Shown here in pieces: positions 14,245-23,196 of a stretch of DNA of 41,636 nt. Where the stretch lies: contig JBNKEI010000168.1 in NCBI GenBank assembly GCA_050288705.1, forward strand, positions 1 to 41,636. The letters run 5' to 3'. Under the pieces are notes generated by a model that made no database searches, was not told where the DNA came from, and worked only from the letters and a program-made list of their open reading frames with translations. Source of the DNA: JBNKEI01 sp050288705 (lineage in GTDB: Bacteria > Myxococcota > Myxococcia > Myxococcales > UBA5297). Both the position numbers and the translations under genes were made by a program. Within the stretch, counting starts at the first letter, position 1. Every line of letters starts with the position of its first letter.

Positions 14245-15721
14245 GTTTCCATTTAAGAACCGGCTTTCGGGCAGCTTGAACCTCATCAAGCCGCTGGCGA
14301 TATGCTTGGGTGGGCGCTTCTTTAACTACTGAAGGCTGTTCTTTGGCCTCTTGGGCAATCGAATTCATGGCCTGAGCAAAAGTATCAAGGCTTTCTTTTG
14401 ATTCAGTTTCCGTAGGCTCAATCATTAATGCGCCCGAGACAATAAGCGGAAAATAGATGGTAGGGGGATGAAAGCCATAATCAATTAACCTCTTGGCAAT
14501 ATCCATAGTGGTTACGCCGTTCTCTTTTTGATTTTTGTCGGAGAATACCACTTCGTGCAGGCAAGCAGTAGCATAGGGCAAAAAATATTCTTTTTGTAAC
14601 AATGCTTTTAAATAATTGGCGTTTAATACTGCAAACTCGGAAGCACTGCGCAGCCCTTGGGCTCCTAACTCGCGTATATAAGCATATGCCCGAACAATAA
14701 TTCCGAAATTTCCCCAAAAGGTGCGCAGTGAACCAATGGATTGCGGCCTATCGAAATCAAATCGAAAGTCTGCAGTTTCTTTGACCACTAAGGGAACTGG
14801 CAGAAAGGGAACTAATTCTTGACAAACTCCAACTGGTCCGGCGCCTGGTCCACCTCCCCCATGAGGAGTACCAAAAGTTTTATGCAAATTAAGTTGCATT
14901 ACATCAATGCCCATGTCGGCGGGTCGTGCACGCCCCAATAGGGCATTAAGATTGGCTCCATCACCGTAAATAAAGCCGCCCCGAGAATGAACAATTTCCG
15001 CGATTTCTTGAATATTTTTCTCAAAAATACCTAAAGTATTCGGATTAGTCAGCATTAAGGCGGCGACTTCTTCGTTCATTGCTTGGGCAACAGTGGCTGG
15101 CTCCAAAAAGCCTTGTGTTCCGCTTTTTAAACTTACCACTTCAAAACCATTTAGTGCGCTCGATGCAGGGTTAGTTCCATGAGCGGTATCGGGAACCAGC
15201 ACCTTGCTTCGAGGCTTGCCGCGAGCAATATGCGCTGCGCGAATCATCATCATTCCTGCCAATTCGCCCTGAGCCCCCGCAGCCGGACAGAGAGTAATCG
15301 CCGGGAAACCAGTAATTTCGGCCAAAACCTCTTGCAAATTCCACATTAGTTCCAGCGCCCCCTGAACGCGATTTTCTGGAAGCAGGGGGTGGAGATTTGC
15401 AAACCCGGGAAGTCGGGCGGCAGCTTCTGCCGACTTAGGGTTGTATTTCATAGTGCAAGAGCCCAAGGGATAGAAGCCTGTATCTACGCCATAGTTGAGT
15501 TGAGAAAGGCGCACAAAATGGCGCACTACTTCTGGCTCATGCAAACTAGGAATTCCCTCAATAGGCTCTCTTAAGTATTCTGCCGGTATTTCGCTTGCCG
15601 GGTCAGCCTGTTCGACACCAGCTTGGGGTAGGTCGCAGCCGCCGTTCCCAGATTTTTTTTCGAAAAGAAGGGGTTCCTCAGAGGAGCAAACACGGGAATC
15701 AATGCCAGAAAAAGAATTCAT
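14228..15721 (-). CDS. gcvPB: Glycine dehydrogenase (decarboxylating) subunit 2 (P-protein, beta part)
   Basis: With the ATG at 15721, 7 bp after the gcvPA stop and behind AGG, the protein has 497 residues. It is the C-terminal half of glycine decarboxylase, which with GcvPA transfers the aminomethyl group of glycine to the lipoyl arm of GcvH and releases CO2. Diagnostic segments are YPLGSCTMKYNPK, DTAHGTNPASSALNGFEVV, the Gly-rich YGDGANLNALLG and LNLHKTFGTPHGGGGPG, where Lys281 is the pyridoxal-phosphate lysine. A C-terminal block (PPTIYFPLIVSGALMIEPTETES) is also typical. The 55-residue N-terminal extension before IEGIPSLHEPEVVRHF is in the usual range. It is last in a gcvT-H-PA-PB operon. 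Confidence 0.97.
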   Translation of the reverse strand: MNSFSGIDSRVCSSEEPLLFEKKSGNGGCDLPQAGVEQADPASEIPAEYLREPIEGIPSLHEPEVVRHFVRLSQLNYGVDTGFYPLGSCTMKYNPKSAEAAARLPGFANLHPLLPENRVQGALELMWNLQEVLAEITGFPAITLCPAAGAQGELAGMMMIRAAHIARGKPRSKVLVPDTAHGTNPASSALNGFEVVSLKSGTQGFLEPATVAQAMNEEVAALMLTNPNTLGIFEKNIQEIAEIVHSRGGFIYGDGANLNALLGRARPADMGIDVMQLNLHKTFGTPHGGGGPGAGPVGVCQELVPFLPVPLVVKETADFRFDFDRPQSIGSLRTFWGNFGIIVRAYAYIRELGAQGLRSASEFAVLNANYLKALLQKEYFLPYATACLHEVVFSDKNQKENGVTTMDIAKRLIDYGFHPPTIYFPLIVSGALMIEPTETESKESLDTFAQAMNSIAQEAKEQPSVVKEAPTQAYRQRLDEVQAARKPVLKWKQSQTS

Positions 15722-15728
15722 AATTAAC

Positions 15729-17045
15729 CTAAGAAATAGCCGAGACCAAACGATCAATCATTTCGGGAGAATGAACCTCGGTAACGCAAAATAAAAGCCC
15801 ATCTAATTCCGGATAATCCTTATCCAACCGATAGCCTCCTTCAATACCAGCAACAGATAGCTTTTGCTGAATAGCGGGAATGGGTCCTTGTAATACAAAT
15901 TCATTAAATACTGGCGCCGTAAAAGGAAGAGTCAGTCCTGCATTTTGGAGCTGTTTTCGCGCATACCGTGCTCGTTGCCAATTGAGCTTAGCTAATTCGT
16001 GCAGTCCGTGTTTTCCTAATAAAGACAAATGAATGGTGGCCGCCAAAGCGCAAAGACTATTATTGGTGCAAATATTCGAAGTCGCTTTTTCTCGTTTTAT
16101 GTGCTGTTCGCGGGTAGCCAAGGTAAGCACGAAAGAGCGCCGTCCTTGGCGATCAACGGTGGCTCCTACTAACCTTCCCGGAATTTGGCGAAGCATCGAT
16201 TCCTGAGTGGCCATAAATCCTAATCCGGGACCACCAAAAGAGAGGCTATTTCCAAAACTCTGCATCTCTCCTACTGCAATCTGCGCCCCTAGCGAACCAG
16301 GAGAGGCCAACAATCCCAAGGCTAGCGATTCGCTGGTGGCAGTAACGCATAGCGCGCCTGATTGTTGGCACAGTTGTGCCAACTCGCGAATGGGCTCAAC
16401 AATGCCAAAAAAATTGGGGTAGCCGACAATTAATCCAGCAGCTCCTTCTAAAGCTTGCTGTACGGCTGGAAGATCGGTTTGCCCGTTGGCGCCAAAGGGA
16501 ACTTCCCGAATTTCAATGGCAAAAGCCCGCAGGTAGGTTCTCAATACTTGGCGATAAGCAGGATGTAGAGCGCGAGAAACTACTATGGCGCAACGTTTTG
16601 GTTGCAGACGATGGCATAAAAGCGCTGCTTCGGCGGTAGCAGTGGCTCCGTCATAAAGGGAAGCATTGGCCACTTCCAAACCAGTTAACAAAGAAACATA
16701 GGTTTGGAATTCGAAAATGGCCTGGAGGGTTCCCTGGCTAATTTCTGGCTGATAAGGAGTGTAGGCAGTGTACCATTCGCTGCGCAGTAAGATTTGATCG
16801 ACCGCTGCAGGAATATAGTGGGGGTAGGCTCCTGCACCCAGAAATGGCGGCGAAATAGAATTGCGACCAGCGCACTCCGACAAATATTGCCACAGACTCT
16901 GCTCATCCAAGGCAGGGGGAAGTGCTAATGGCCGGGAAAGCTGCAATTCTTTGGGTATGGACTGAAAAAGATCGTCTAGCGAAGAAGCACCTGCAGTAGC
17001 CAGCATGGTGGCGATTTCATCTTCGCAGTGAGGTAAATAACGCAT
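15729..17045 (-). CDS. gcvPA: Glycine dehydrogenase (decarboxylating) subunit 1 (P-protein, alpha part)
   Basis: The protein has 438 residues, the normal length for the split N-terminal half of the P-protein. It starts MRYLPHCEDEIATMLATAGA, and conserved blocks include FLGAGAYPHYIPAAVDQILLRSEWYTAYTPYQPEISQGTLQ (given in part) and NASLYDGATATAEAALL. It dimerises with GcvPB; the PLP lysine is on the other subunit. Its ATG overlaps the gcvH stop (TAATG), so the two are translationally coupled. Confidence 0.97.
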   Translation of the reverse strand: MRYLPHCEDEIATMLATAGASSLDDLFQSIPKELQLSRPLALPPALDEQSLWQYLSECAGRNSISPPFLGAGAYPHYIPAAVDQILLRSEWYTAYTPYQPEISQGTLQAIFEFQTYVSLLTGLEVANASLYDGATATAEAALLCHRLQPKRCAIVVSRALHPAYRQVLRTYLRAFAIEIREVPFGANGQTDLPAVQQALEGAAGLIVGYPNFFGIVEPIRELAQLCQQSGALCVTATSESLALGLLASPGSLGAQIAVGEMQSFGNSLSFGGPGLGFMATQESMLRQIPGRLVGATVDRQGRRSFVLTLATREQHIKREKATSNICTNNSLCALAATIHLSLLGKHGLHELAKLNWQRARYARKQLQNAGLTLPFTAPVFNEFVLQGPIPAIQQKLSVAGIEGGYRLDKDYPELDGLLFCVTEVHSPEMIDRLVSAIS

Positions 17046-17437
17046 TAATGCCCCGATGTTTGGGCGTGCTGTTGGTATTGCTCAGCAGTAAGCAACGATT
17101 GTATTTCCTGAGGTTCGTTTACTTCCACTTTAAGCAGCCATCCCTTGCCGTAAGGATCTTCCCCCAAGTGTTCGGGGTTATCCGCCAGAGCGGAGTTTAC
17201 TTCGACAATCTTGCCAGAAACTGGACAAAAAATATCCGACGCTGCTTTAGTGCTTTCCACTGCGCCAATAGGTTGTCCGGCTTTGATCGATTCACCTATT
17301 TTTGGCAATTCAACGTAGACCACGTCTCCAAGCTGTTCACAGGCAAAAGAGGTAATCCCTACGGTTGCCAAAGAATTCTCAAACAAAACCCACTCATGAT
17401 CGTGGGAGTATTTCAGGTTTTCGGGAAACTTAGGCAT
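17045..17437 (-). CDS. gcvH: Glycine cleavage system H protein
   Basis: The ATG at 17437 (MPKFPENLKYSHDHEWV) has GAGAG 7 bp upstream and gives 130 residues, the family length; a GTG four codons earlier is possible but less usual. The lipoyl attachment motif is GAVESTKAASDIFCPVSG with Lys64. GcvH shuttles the aminomethyl group from the P-protein to GcvT and the reduced dihydrolipoyl arm to the L-protein (lipoamide dehydrogenase, not in this window). It sits 13 bp after gcvT and overlaps gcvPA. Confidence 0.97.
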   Translation of the reverse strand: MPKFPENLKYSHDHEWVLFENSLATVGITSFACEQLGDVVYVELPKIGESIKAGQPIGAVESTKAASDIFCPVSGKIVEVNSALADNPEHLGEDPYGKGWLLKVEVNEPQEIQSLLTAEQYQQHAQTSGH

Positions 17438-17450
17438 ATTTGCTCTCACT

Positions 17451-18557
17451 CTAATTACCGCTCTTATTTATTTTATAAAACGGCGTAGATACAACCTTTG
17501 CTAATACCAACCGACCGCGGATTTCCACCTGAAAAGTGGAACCTTCTTTAGAAAGTGACGCTGGTACATAACCTATTCCAATAGGAATTCCTAGAGAAGG
17601 GGAAAGAGTTCCGCTAGTCACTATCCCTACTGCCTGGCCGTTATGAAATAAGCGATAGCCCTGGCGAGGAATTCCTTTTTCCAATAGCTCAAAACCCACT
17701 AACTTGCGAGTAACGCCTTCCCTTAGTTGCTTTTCCAAGGCGCTACGCCCAATGAATTCACCTTTGTCCATACTCACAATCCAGGCGAGCCCTGCTTCTA
17801 AAGGGGTGTGTTGGTCGTCGATGTCATTGCCGTACAAGGCGTACTTCATCTCCAAACGCAGGCTGTCTCTGGCTCCCAATCCGATTGGTAGAAGACCGTG
17901 GTCCGAGCCGGCCTCCCACAATGCCTCCCAAAGCTTAGGAGCTTGTGATGGGCAGCAATAGAGTTCAAATCCGTCTTCACCGGTATATCCGGTGCGCGAA
18001 ATAAGGCAGGAAATCCCGGCGATTTCGCTATCGGTGTGTCGGTACCTACCCAGTTTTGAAAGGTCGAGCGGAGAAACTTTTTGCACAATCGCAGCAGTTC
18101 GCGGACCTTGAATAGCTAGTTGAGAATATTCTTCGCTTCGGTTTTCGACGGTCGCGCCAAATGAATTCTCCTGCGTCCAAGCTGCCACGCGATTTACATT
18201 AGCTCCGTTAACCACCAGTAAAAACTTTTCTGAATGGAACCGATAAATAATCACATCGTCTATAAAGCCACCATTTTCCTGAAGTATTCCGCAATAAGCC
18301 GCTTGTCCGTCAGTCATTTTGGCAACATTATTGGAAAGAAGACGCATGGCTGCAGCTAACGCCTTAGGCCCAGTGATAAAAATTTCCCCCATGTGCGAAA
18401 CATCGAACAGACCAGCGTATTGGCGAACCGTGGTGTGCTCCTGATTAACTCCTCGATAGTAAACGGGTAGCTCCCAACCCGCGAATGAGATTATTTTTGC
18501 TCCCAGTTCGCGGTGAACATTATAGAGCGGAGTATGGCGACCTGATTGCGTTTCCAT
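17451..18557 (-). CDS. gcvT: Aminomethyltransferase (T-protein)
   Basis: The ATG at 18557 (METQSGRHTPLYNVHRELGA) gives 368 residues; a GTG six codons upstream lacks a ribosome-binding site. Conserved folate-binding and catalytic segments are GLFDVSHMGEI, GGFIDDVIIYRF, SRTGYTGEDGFELY and LGARDSLRLEMKYALYGND, the last with the Arg that contacts the folate carboxylate. It passes the methylene group from GcvH to tetrahydrofolate and frees ammonia. It is first in the operon; a sigma70-like promoter candidate lies 63 bp upstream. I saw no glycine riboswitch in the leader. Confidence 0.97.
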   Translation of the reverse strand: METQSGRHTPLYNVHRELGAKIISFAGWELPVYYRGVNQEHTTVRQYAGLFDVSHMGEIFITGPKALAAAMRLLSNNVAKMTDGQAAYCGILQENGGFIDDVIIYRFHSEKFLLVVNGANVNRVAAWTQENSFGATVENRSEEYSQLAIQGPRTAAIVQKVSPLDLSKLGRYRHTDSEIAGISCLISRTGYTGEDGFELYCCPSQAPKLWEALWEAGSDHGLLPIGLGARDSLRLEMKYALYGNDIDDQHTPLEAGLAWIVSMDKGEFIGRSALEKQLREGVTRKLVGFELLEKGIPRQGYRLFHNGQAVGIVTSGTLSPSLGIPIGIGYVPASLSKEGSTFQVEIRGRLVLAKVVSTPFYKINKSGN

Positions 18558-18619
18558 GGAATTTTCCAGTGGCACTAGTAGAAAAAATAATTTCTGCCTT
18601 GGGACTAAGCAGCGGACGC

Positions 18620-18647
18620 ACTATAGTTGATTATCAAAGAGATTCAA
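18620..18647 (-). promoter_or_regulatory. Candidate promoter of the gcv operon
   Basis: On the minus strand TTGAAT (18642-18647) and TATAGT (18620-18625) are separated by 16 bp, upstream of gcvT. The sequence match is fair; there is no other evidence. Confidence 0.35.
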
Positions 18648-18749
18648 GAGAAGTTGAAAATTCTAGCCGAGGCTTTTGATTGCAAGCTGATTTACGAGGG
18701 GGTCGCTTTTTCATAATGTACTTAAGCGGTACCTTGGGCTTTGTTAAAA

Positions 18750-20105
18750 ATGAGTAATTTATACCCATCCGAGGATATAGCCGACGTGGAGACGACCGGC
18801 GACCAGCCAGGCATGGAGCAGTTGGAATGTCCAGGCCTAGCAGCTTCGTTAGTGCGCGATGATGGCTTTCCTGCCGACATTGTTCCCCAAAGGCTTGATG
18901 TTGAGGGGTTAAGGATTCTTAGTCGGCTGCACCGTTACGGACATCAAGCCTATTTTGTAGGTGGGTGCGTTCGTGACTTGTTATTAGTTCGCTCGCCGAA
19001 AGACTTTGACATAGCAACCTCGGCCCATCCTGGCGAAGTTCGGTCACTTTTTCGTAATTGTCGGCTAATTGGCAGGCGTTTCCGTCTGGCGCACGTCTAT
19101 TTTCGCGGCGGCAAAATCATCGAGGTCGCTACGTTTCGCGCTAATCCTATGGAGCTGGAAGAAGGCGAAGATTTGCCTGACGATTTGCTGATCACTCGCG
19201 ACAATGTTTTTGGAACCGCCGAGCAAGACGCGTTGCGACGCGACTTTACTATAAACGGCCTCTTTTATGACGTACGACTAGGGCGAGTAATCGACTTCGT
19301 AGAGGGACGCAAGGACGTCGAGCAAAAAACTATTCGTACCATTGGAAACCCGGAAATAAGAATGCGTGAAGACCCAGTACGTATTCTGCGGGCGGTTCGT
19401 TTCGCCTCCCGTTTGCAGATGCGTATTGAACCCCAAACCTACGCTGCCATGAACAGCACTGTAGGGGATCTCTCCCGATGCGCTCCGGCAAGATTGTTGG
19501 AAGAAGTATTCCGGCTATTAAGGAGCGGTGCTTCACGGCAAGCATTTAAAATGCTTTATTCTTTGGGGGCGTTGGAGTTGTTGCTACCTCCAGTGGCGAA
19601 GCATTTGAGGAAAACCGGAGAATCAGGAATCAACCATTTCTTTTCTCGTTTGGGAGCGCTGGACGCACGAACTAAGTTATCGCGAGTGGATGACTCGGTA
19701 ATTGTAGCCATGTTGTTGTTTCCACTAGCCCAAAACCAGCAAGGCAAAGGCTGTGGTTCAACTGCCGATTCCTTACTGGAAAACATGGTGCAAACAGCTA
19801 GGCTTTCTCGCCGCCTTGCCGACAGAACTCGACAATTGCTTTGGGCGCAAGGAGTGTTGGTCGGAGAGAACCGGCGTCGACGTTCCTTGTCTTCTTTTCG
19901 CAGTCACCCCATGTTTCTGGATTCGCTCTTGCTACTAGAGCTGGATGCTGAAGCCACTGGGGAAAGTCGGGAGCTAGTGGAAAAATGGAGAACCGGCGCA
20001 TTACGCGAACTTTCCATTGGCGATGGAAATCGGCGTCGCAAACGCCGACCTCGCGGAGGTCGAAATAGTTCGGATAAGCGATCGATTTCTTCCAGCACTA
20101 CCTAA
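18750..20105 (+). CDS. pcnB: Poly(A) polymerase I / tRNA nucleotidyltransferase family
   Basis: The ATG at 18750 gives 451 residues (a TTG three codons earlier is open). Residues 50-90 hold the class II nucleotidyltransferase signature: HQAYFVGGCVRDLLLVRSPKDFDIAT with the Mg ligands Asp85 and Asp87. Next come LIGRRFRLAHVYF, RRDFTINGLFYDV and MREDPVRILRAVRFASRL, the RNA-binding neck. The C-terminus is strongly basic (NRRRKRRPRGGRN), typical of PcnB-type poly(A) polymerases of proteobacteria, which add 3' A tails that destine RNAs for decay. A CCA-adding enzyme is the alternative, but the long insert-bearing C-terminal half and basic tail favour PcnB. It is divergent from gcvT and convergent with the ABC ATPase gene. 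Confidence 0.88.
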   Translation: MSNLYPSEDIADVETTGDQPGMEQLECPGLAASLVRDDGFPADIVPQRLDVEGLRILSRLHRYGHQAYFVGGCVRDLLLVRSPKDFDIATSAHPGEVRSLFRNCRLIGRRFRLAHVYFRGGKIIEVATFRANPMELEEGEDLPDDLLITRDNVFGTAEQDALRRDFTINGLFYDVRLGRVIDFVEGRKDVEQKTIRTIGNPEIRMREDPVRILRAVRFASRLQMRIEPQTYAAMNSTVGDLSRCAPARLLEEVFRLLRSGASRQAFKMLYSLGALELLLPPVAKHLRKTGESGINHFFSRLGALDARTKLSRVDDSVIVAMLLFPLAQNQQGKGCGSTADSLLENMVQTARLSRRLADRTRQLLWAQGVLVGENRRRRSLSSFRSHPMFLDSLLLLELDAEATGESRELVEKWRTGALRELSIGDGNRRRKRRPRGGRNSSDKRSISSSTT

Positions 20106-20120
20106 GATGTTCGAGGTCAA

Positions 20121-20171
20121 GATTTGCTTGGCAAACGAGCAAATCCCCCCGGCCCCCTTTTGCAAAGGGGG
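20121..20171. terminator. Two tandem hairpins between convergent genes
   Basis: Stem 1 is GATTTGCT/AGCAAATC (20121-20145). Stem 2 is CCCCCTTT/AAAGGGGG (20153-20171) with a 3-nt loop. They lie between the stop codons of pcnB and the ABC ATPase gene and can fold on either strand, so a bidirectional terminator is likely. The CCCCCTTT..AAAGGGGG arm is also a common dispersed intergenic repeat in bacteria. No long T tract follows. Confidence 0.55.
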
Positions 20172-20198
20172 AGCTTATTTATTGCGGGGAAAACCGAA

Positions 20199-21281
20199 TT
20201 ACAAAATAGCTTTTCCATCTTTGTCCGCTCGGAAGACGAAAAGATGCTCCGGTGGTGCTTTCAAACCTACTACTTCGCCTTTTTTTAGGCGCTCGTGCGT
20301 CCCTGGCAATTTAACTGCAATAGATTGCTTATCTGATGTCTCGAAATACGCGACTACCGAGTCGCCCAAGTGCTCGCTTATGTCGAACTGAGCAGGAATG
20401 CCCTGACCAGCAGGAGCAATCTCTAAATGCTCTGGTCGTACTCCCAGGGTCACGTTGCTGGAGTAAGATCCGGCCAAGGCTCGCCCTAATCCCAGTCCTC
20501 CTCCTCCTTGGAAGGTGGCTATGGTTTCGTTGGTTGTAGATTGCAATTGACAAGACATAAAGTTCATTTTGGGTGAACCCAAAAAACTAGCCACGAACAA
20601 ATTGGAAGGCCTATTGTACAGATCCAGAGGAGCACCTACTTGTTCAATATTACCGGCATTAAAGACCACAATGCGATCACCCAAAGTCATGGCTTCTACC
20701 TGGTCGTGGGTGACATAAATCATGGTAGTACCCAGCTCGGAATGCAGTTTGGCCAATTCGATACGCATCTGTACACGCAAACCAGCATCTAAGTTAGATA
20801 GAGGCTCATCAAACAAAAACACCTTGGGCTTACGTACAATAGCGCGTCCAATGGCTACCCGTTGTCTCTGACCACCGGACAATTCCTTAGGACGTCGGGC
20901 AAGCAAGTGAGTAATTTGCAAAACTTCGGCTGCCCTAGTGACTGCTGATTTGATCTCATCTTTGCTTTTGCCGCTTACTTTGAGAGCAAATCCCATATTT
21001 TCCGCCACAGTCATGTGCGGATATAGCGCGTAGCTCTGGAAAACCATAGCGGTTCCCCGCTCAGAAGGGGCCACATTATTGACTAGGCGATCGCCAATAA
21101 AAAGCTCCCCGTCGGTAATTTCCTCTAGTCCGGCAATCATGCGCAGCATAGTCGATTTGCCGCAGCCTGACGGGCCGACGAAGACTACGAATTCCCCATC
21201 TTGTATTTCCAGGTCAATGCCCTTAATGACATTAGTCTTGCCAAAAGTCTTGCGAATGCCCTTCATTTTAAGATTTGCCAT
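20199..21281 (-). CDS. Sugar ABC transporter ATP-binding protein (MsmX/UgpC/MalK type)
   Basis: The protein has 360 residues from the ATG at 21281 (MANLKMKGIRKTFG), with AGG about 7 bp upstream. Motifs are Walker A GPSGCGKST, Q-loop VFQSYALYPHMTV, signature LSGGQRQRVAIGRA, Walker B VFLFDEPLSNLD and H-loop TMIYVTHDQVEAM. The C-terminal 120 residues form the OB-like regulatory domain of the MalK/UgpC class (TLGVRPEHLEI is its hallmark). It energises import by the two permeases encoded upstream and probably receives sugar from the binding protein at 23812-25110. It could also serve other sugar importers, as MsmX does in other bacteria. Confidence 0.93.
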   Translation of the reverse strand: MANLKMKGIRKTFGKTNVIKGIDLEIQDGEFVVFVGPSGCGKSTMLRMIAGLEEITDGELFIGDRLVNNVAPSERGTAMVFQSYALYPHMTVAENMGFALKVSGKSKDEIKSAVTRAAEVLQITHLLARRPKELSGGQRQRVAIGRAIVRKPKVFLFDEPLSNLDAGLRVQMRIELAKLHSELGTTMIYVTHDQVEAMTLGDRIVVFNAGNIEQVGAPLDLYNRPSNLFVASFLGSPKMNFMSCQLQSTTNETIATFQGGGGLGLGRALAGSYSSNVTLGVRPEHLEIAPAGQGIPAQFDISEHLGDSVVAYFETSDKQSIAVKLPGTHERLKKGEVVGLKAPPEHLFVFRADKDGKAIL

Positions 21282-21298
21282 CGCCATATCCTGTTTGA

Positions 21299-21321
21299 GC
21301 TTACGACCAGCGGTCGTAAGC
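21299..21321. repeat. Perfect 10-bp inverted repeat in the permease-ATPase gap
   Basis: Arms GCTTACGACC and GGTCGTAAGC surround AGC, 18 bp before the ATPase start and 62 bp after the permease stop. There is no T tract, so it is probably an mRNA-stability hairpin or a protein-binding site that lowers or uncouples ATPase expression. Confidence 0.55.
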
Positions 21322-21382
21322 ATGTAAAGAAGCCCCGTGGGGAATTGAGGTTACCTGCATGGAAAGCTGTCACAAAATCTAC

Positions 21383-22276
21383 TTATCCTTTGATAGCGCT
21401 CGACATTGCACTGCGTACAAACCAGCGCTGAAAAACTAAAAAGAGAAGTAAGGTGGGCAGAGTAGTCATGGCAGCATAGGCCATAATTTGCCCCCACTGG
21501 CGAGGTTGTTGTCCGAAAAAAACTTGCATCAGGTAGGGTAGAGTTGCGTATTTTTCTCCTCTAACCACCATGACTGGCCAAAGCAAGTCAGCCCATCTTG
21601 CCAAAAATTGGAGGGTAGCTACGGTAGCAATTACCGGACGGGATAGCGGAAGCACAATACTCCAATATATGCGAAATCGGCTCGCTCCATCGAGAAGTGC
21701 TGCTTCTTCCAGGTCTTTGGGTAGTTCGATGAAAAATTGATAAAATAGATAGATGGAAAACGCATGGGCAATAAACGGAAAGATTTGAACCTGATAGGAA
21801 TTCAACCATCCAATTTCGCCATTGAACCAAGGAAGTTTGTTTACTACCAAAAGCAAAGGAGCAGCCACTGCTTCAAAAGGCACAATTAGCAATGCAATCA
21901 CTGCCGAAAGAATTAAGTCGCGTCCAGCAAAGCGAAAGCGGGCTAGTGCGTAAGCAAACAGACTGTTTACTAGTACTCCTAAGACAACTGTAGTGCCCAC
22001 TATAAAAATGGAGTTGAGAAATGCCCCAATGTATTCTGTTCGCTCAAAGACTGCTGTGAAATTTTCTAAGGAAAGAGTCCCGACCGGCAAAAAGGCAAGA
22101 AGTGTTCCCATGTGCTCCAGCAGCTCGGCCTCGTTAGGCTTGAATGCAGAGACAAACATGAGCAGCAAGGGAAAAAGAAAAAATATCGCTAATAACGTCA
22201 GTAGACCGTAACTGACGCCAAGATTGAAATACCTTAGAGGGCCTTTACGATTGGGGTTGTGGGAAAAAATACTCAT
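21383..22276 (-). CDS. Sugar ABC transporter permease (MalG/UgpE-like)
   Basis: The protein has 297 residues with six predicted membrane segments. The first lies at about residues 27-50 after the basic start NPNRKGPLRYFNLGVSYG. The EAA loop that docks on the ATPase is EAALLDGASRFRIYWSIVLPLSRP (shown in part). This is the second permease of a CUT1-type carbohydrate importer. It overlaps the preceding permease stop by 4 bp (ATGA). Confidence 0.92.
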   Translation of the reverse strand: MSIFSHNPNRKGPLRYFNLGVSYGLLTLLAIFFLFPLLLMFVSAFKPNEAELLEHMGTLLAFLPVGTLSLENFTAVFERTEYIGAFLNSIFIVGTTVVLGVLVNSLFAYALARFRFAGRDLILSAVIALLIVPFEAVAAPLLLVVNKLPWFNGEIGWLNSYQVQIFPFIAHAFSIYLFYQFFIELPKDLEEAALLDGASRFRIYWSIVLPLSRPVIATVATLQFLARWADLLWPVMVVRGEKYATLPYLMQVFFGQQPRQWGQIMAYAAMTTLPTLLLFLVFQRWFVRSAMSSAIKG

Positions 22277-23184
22277 TGGATTTGTCTCTCCTCACGCATG
22301 AAAATGCGCTGAGATTGGTTAATGACCAGCACGATGAGGAAAAATACGACTGTTATAGCGGAAGCGTATCCGATTTTTTGGTTACTCATTCCTTCCTCCG
22401 CAATGAGAAAAACCATCGAGCGAAAATCCCCAATTGGAGCAGTAGACCCGCCGGTTTTAATAATTTTTATCTGCGCGTAAAGCTGGAATGCAAAAATAGT
22501 GGTGGTAACAACTACAAAAATCATTGTATTTTTAAGCATTGGCAAAGTAATGAAACGGAATTGCTTCCATCGATTGGCTCCATCAAGCATGGCTGATTCA
22601 TAAAGGTCTACCGGAATACTCTGCAACCCAGCTAAGAATATGAGCATTTGGTAGCCAGCACCTTGCCATATAGATAAAACCATGATTGCTGGCATAATTA
22701 GGTGGCTTTCGCCAAGCCAATCCTTTGGTTCAATCCAGCCAAAGCTTACAGTTGTGATTATACTGTTAATAAGACCGCCGTCCTTCATATACAGTAGAGT
22801 CCAAATCACTGCTACTACCGCCATTGCGGTAGCGACCGGCATGAAATAAATGGTGCGAAATAAACGGACGCCTTTAAGCTTTTGATTGACTGCAATAGCC
22901 ATTCCTAGAGCAAGAGCTGTTTGTATGGGAGTCACTAGCAACACAAAATAGGTATTGTTCCACAACGCGCCTAGAAATTCCTCATTATCGAACATTCGTA
23001 CAAAATTCCTAAACCAAATAAACCGCGTGGGTAAGTTTGGATTAGGGACAAGGCGTTGGTCGGTAAACGCCAAAATAAACGCCAGTACGAATGGTAAAAC
23101 CATAAAAACAGTTAAAAGAATTATCCCGGGGGAAGCGAATAATAATGCTGTTTTCGCCTCGCTACGTCGACGCGTGCTACTCAT
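22273..23184 (-). CDS. Sugar ABC transporter permease (MalF/UgpA-like)
   Basis: With the ATG at 23184 (GGAG 7 bp upstream) the protein has 303 residues; four more codons upstream are open but have no ribosome-binding site. Six membrane spans are visible, the first at about 13-35 (TALLFASPGIILLTVFMVLPF). The EAA motif is YESAMLDGANRWKQFRFITLP. It is a CUT1-family permease that pairs with the downstream permease. The 615-bp gap to the binding-protein gene is unusually large for such operons. Confidence 0.92.
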   Translation of the reverse strand: MSSTRRRSEAKTALLFASPGIILLTVFMVLPFVLAFILAFTDQRLVPNPNLPTRFIWFRNFVRMFDNEEFLGALWNNTYFVLLVTPIQTALALGMAIAVNQKLKGVRLFRTIYFMPVATAMAVVAVIWTLLYMKDGGLINSIITTVSFGWIEPKDWLGESHLIMPAIMVLSIWQGAGYQMLIFLAGLQSIPVDLYESAMLDGANRWKQFRFITLPMLKNTMIFVVVTTTIFAFQLYAQIKIIKTGGSTAPIGDFRSMVFLIAEEGMSNQKIGYASAITVVFFLIVLVINQSQRIFMREERQIQ

Positions 23185-23196
23185 GATTTGCTCCAA

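Noticed and set aside
18558..18749. Glycine riboswitch before gcvT
   Set aside because: I looked for paired aptamer-like stems in the leader and saw none; only a promoter-like pair was found.
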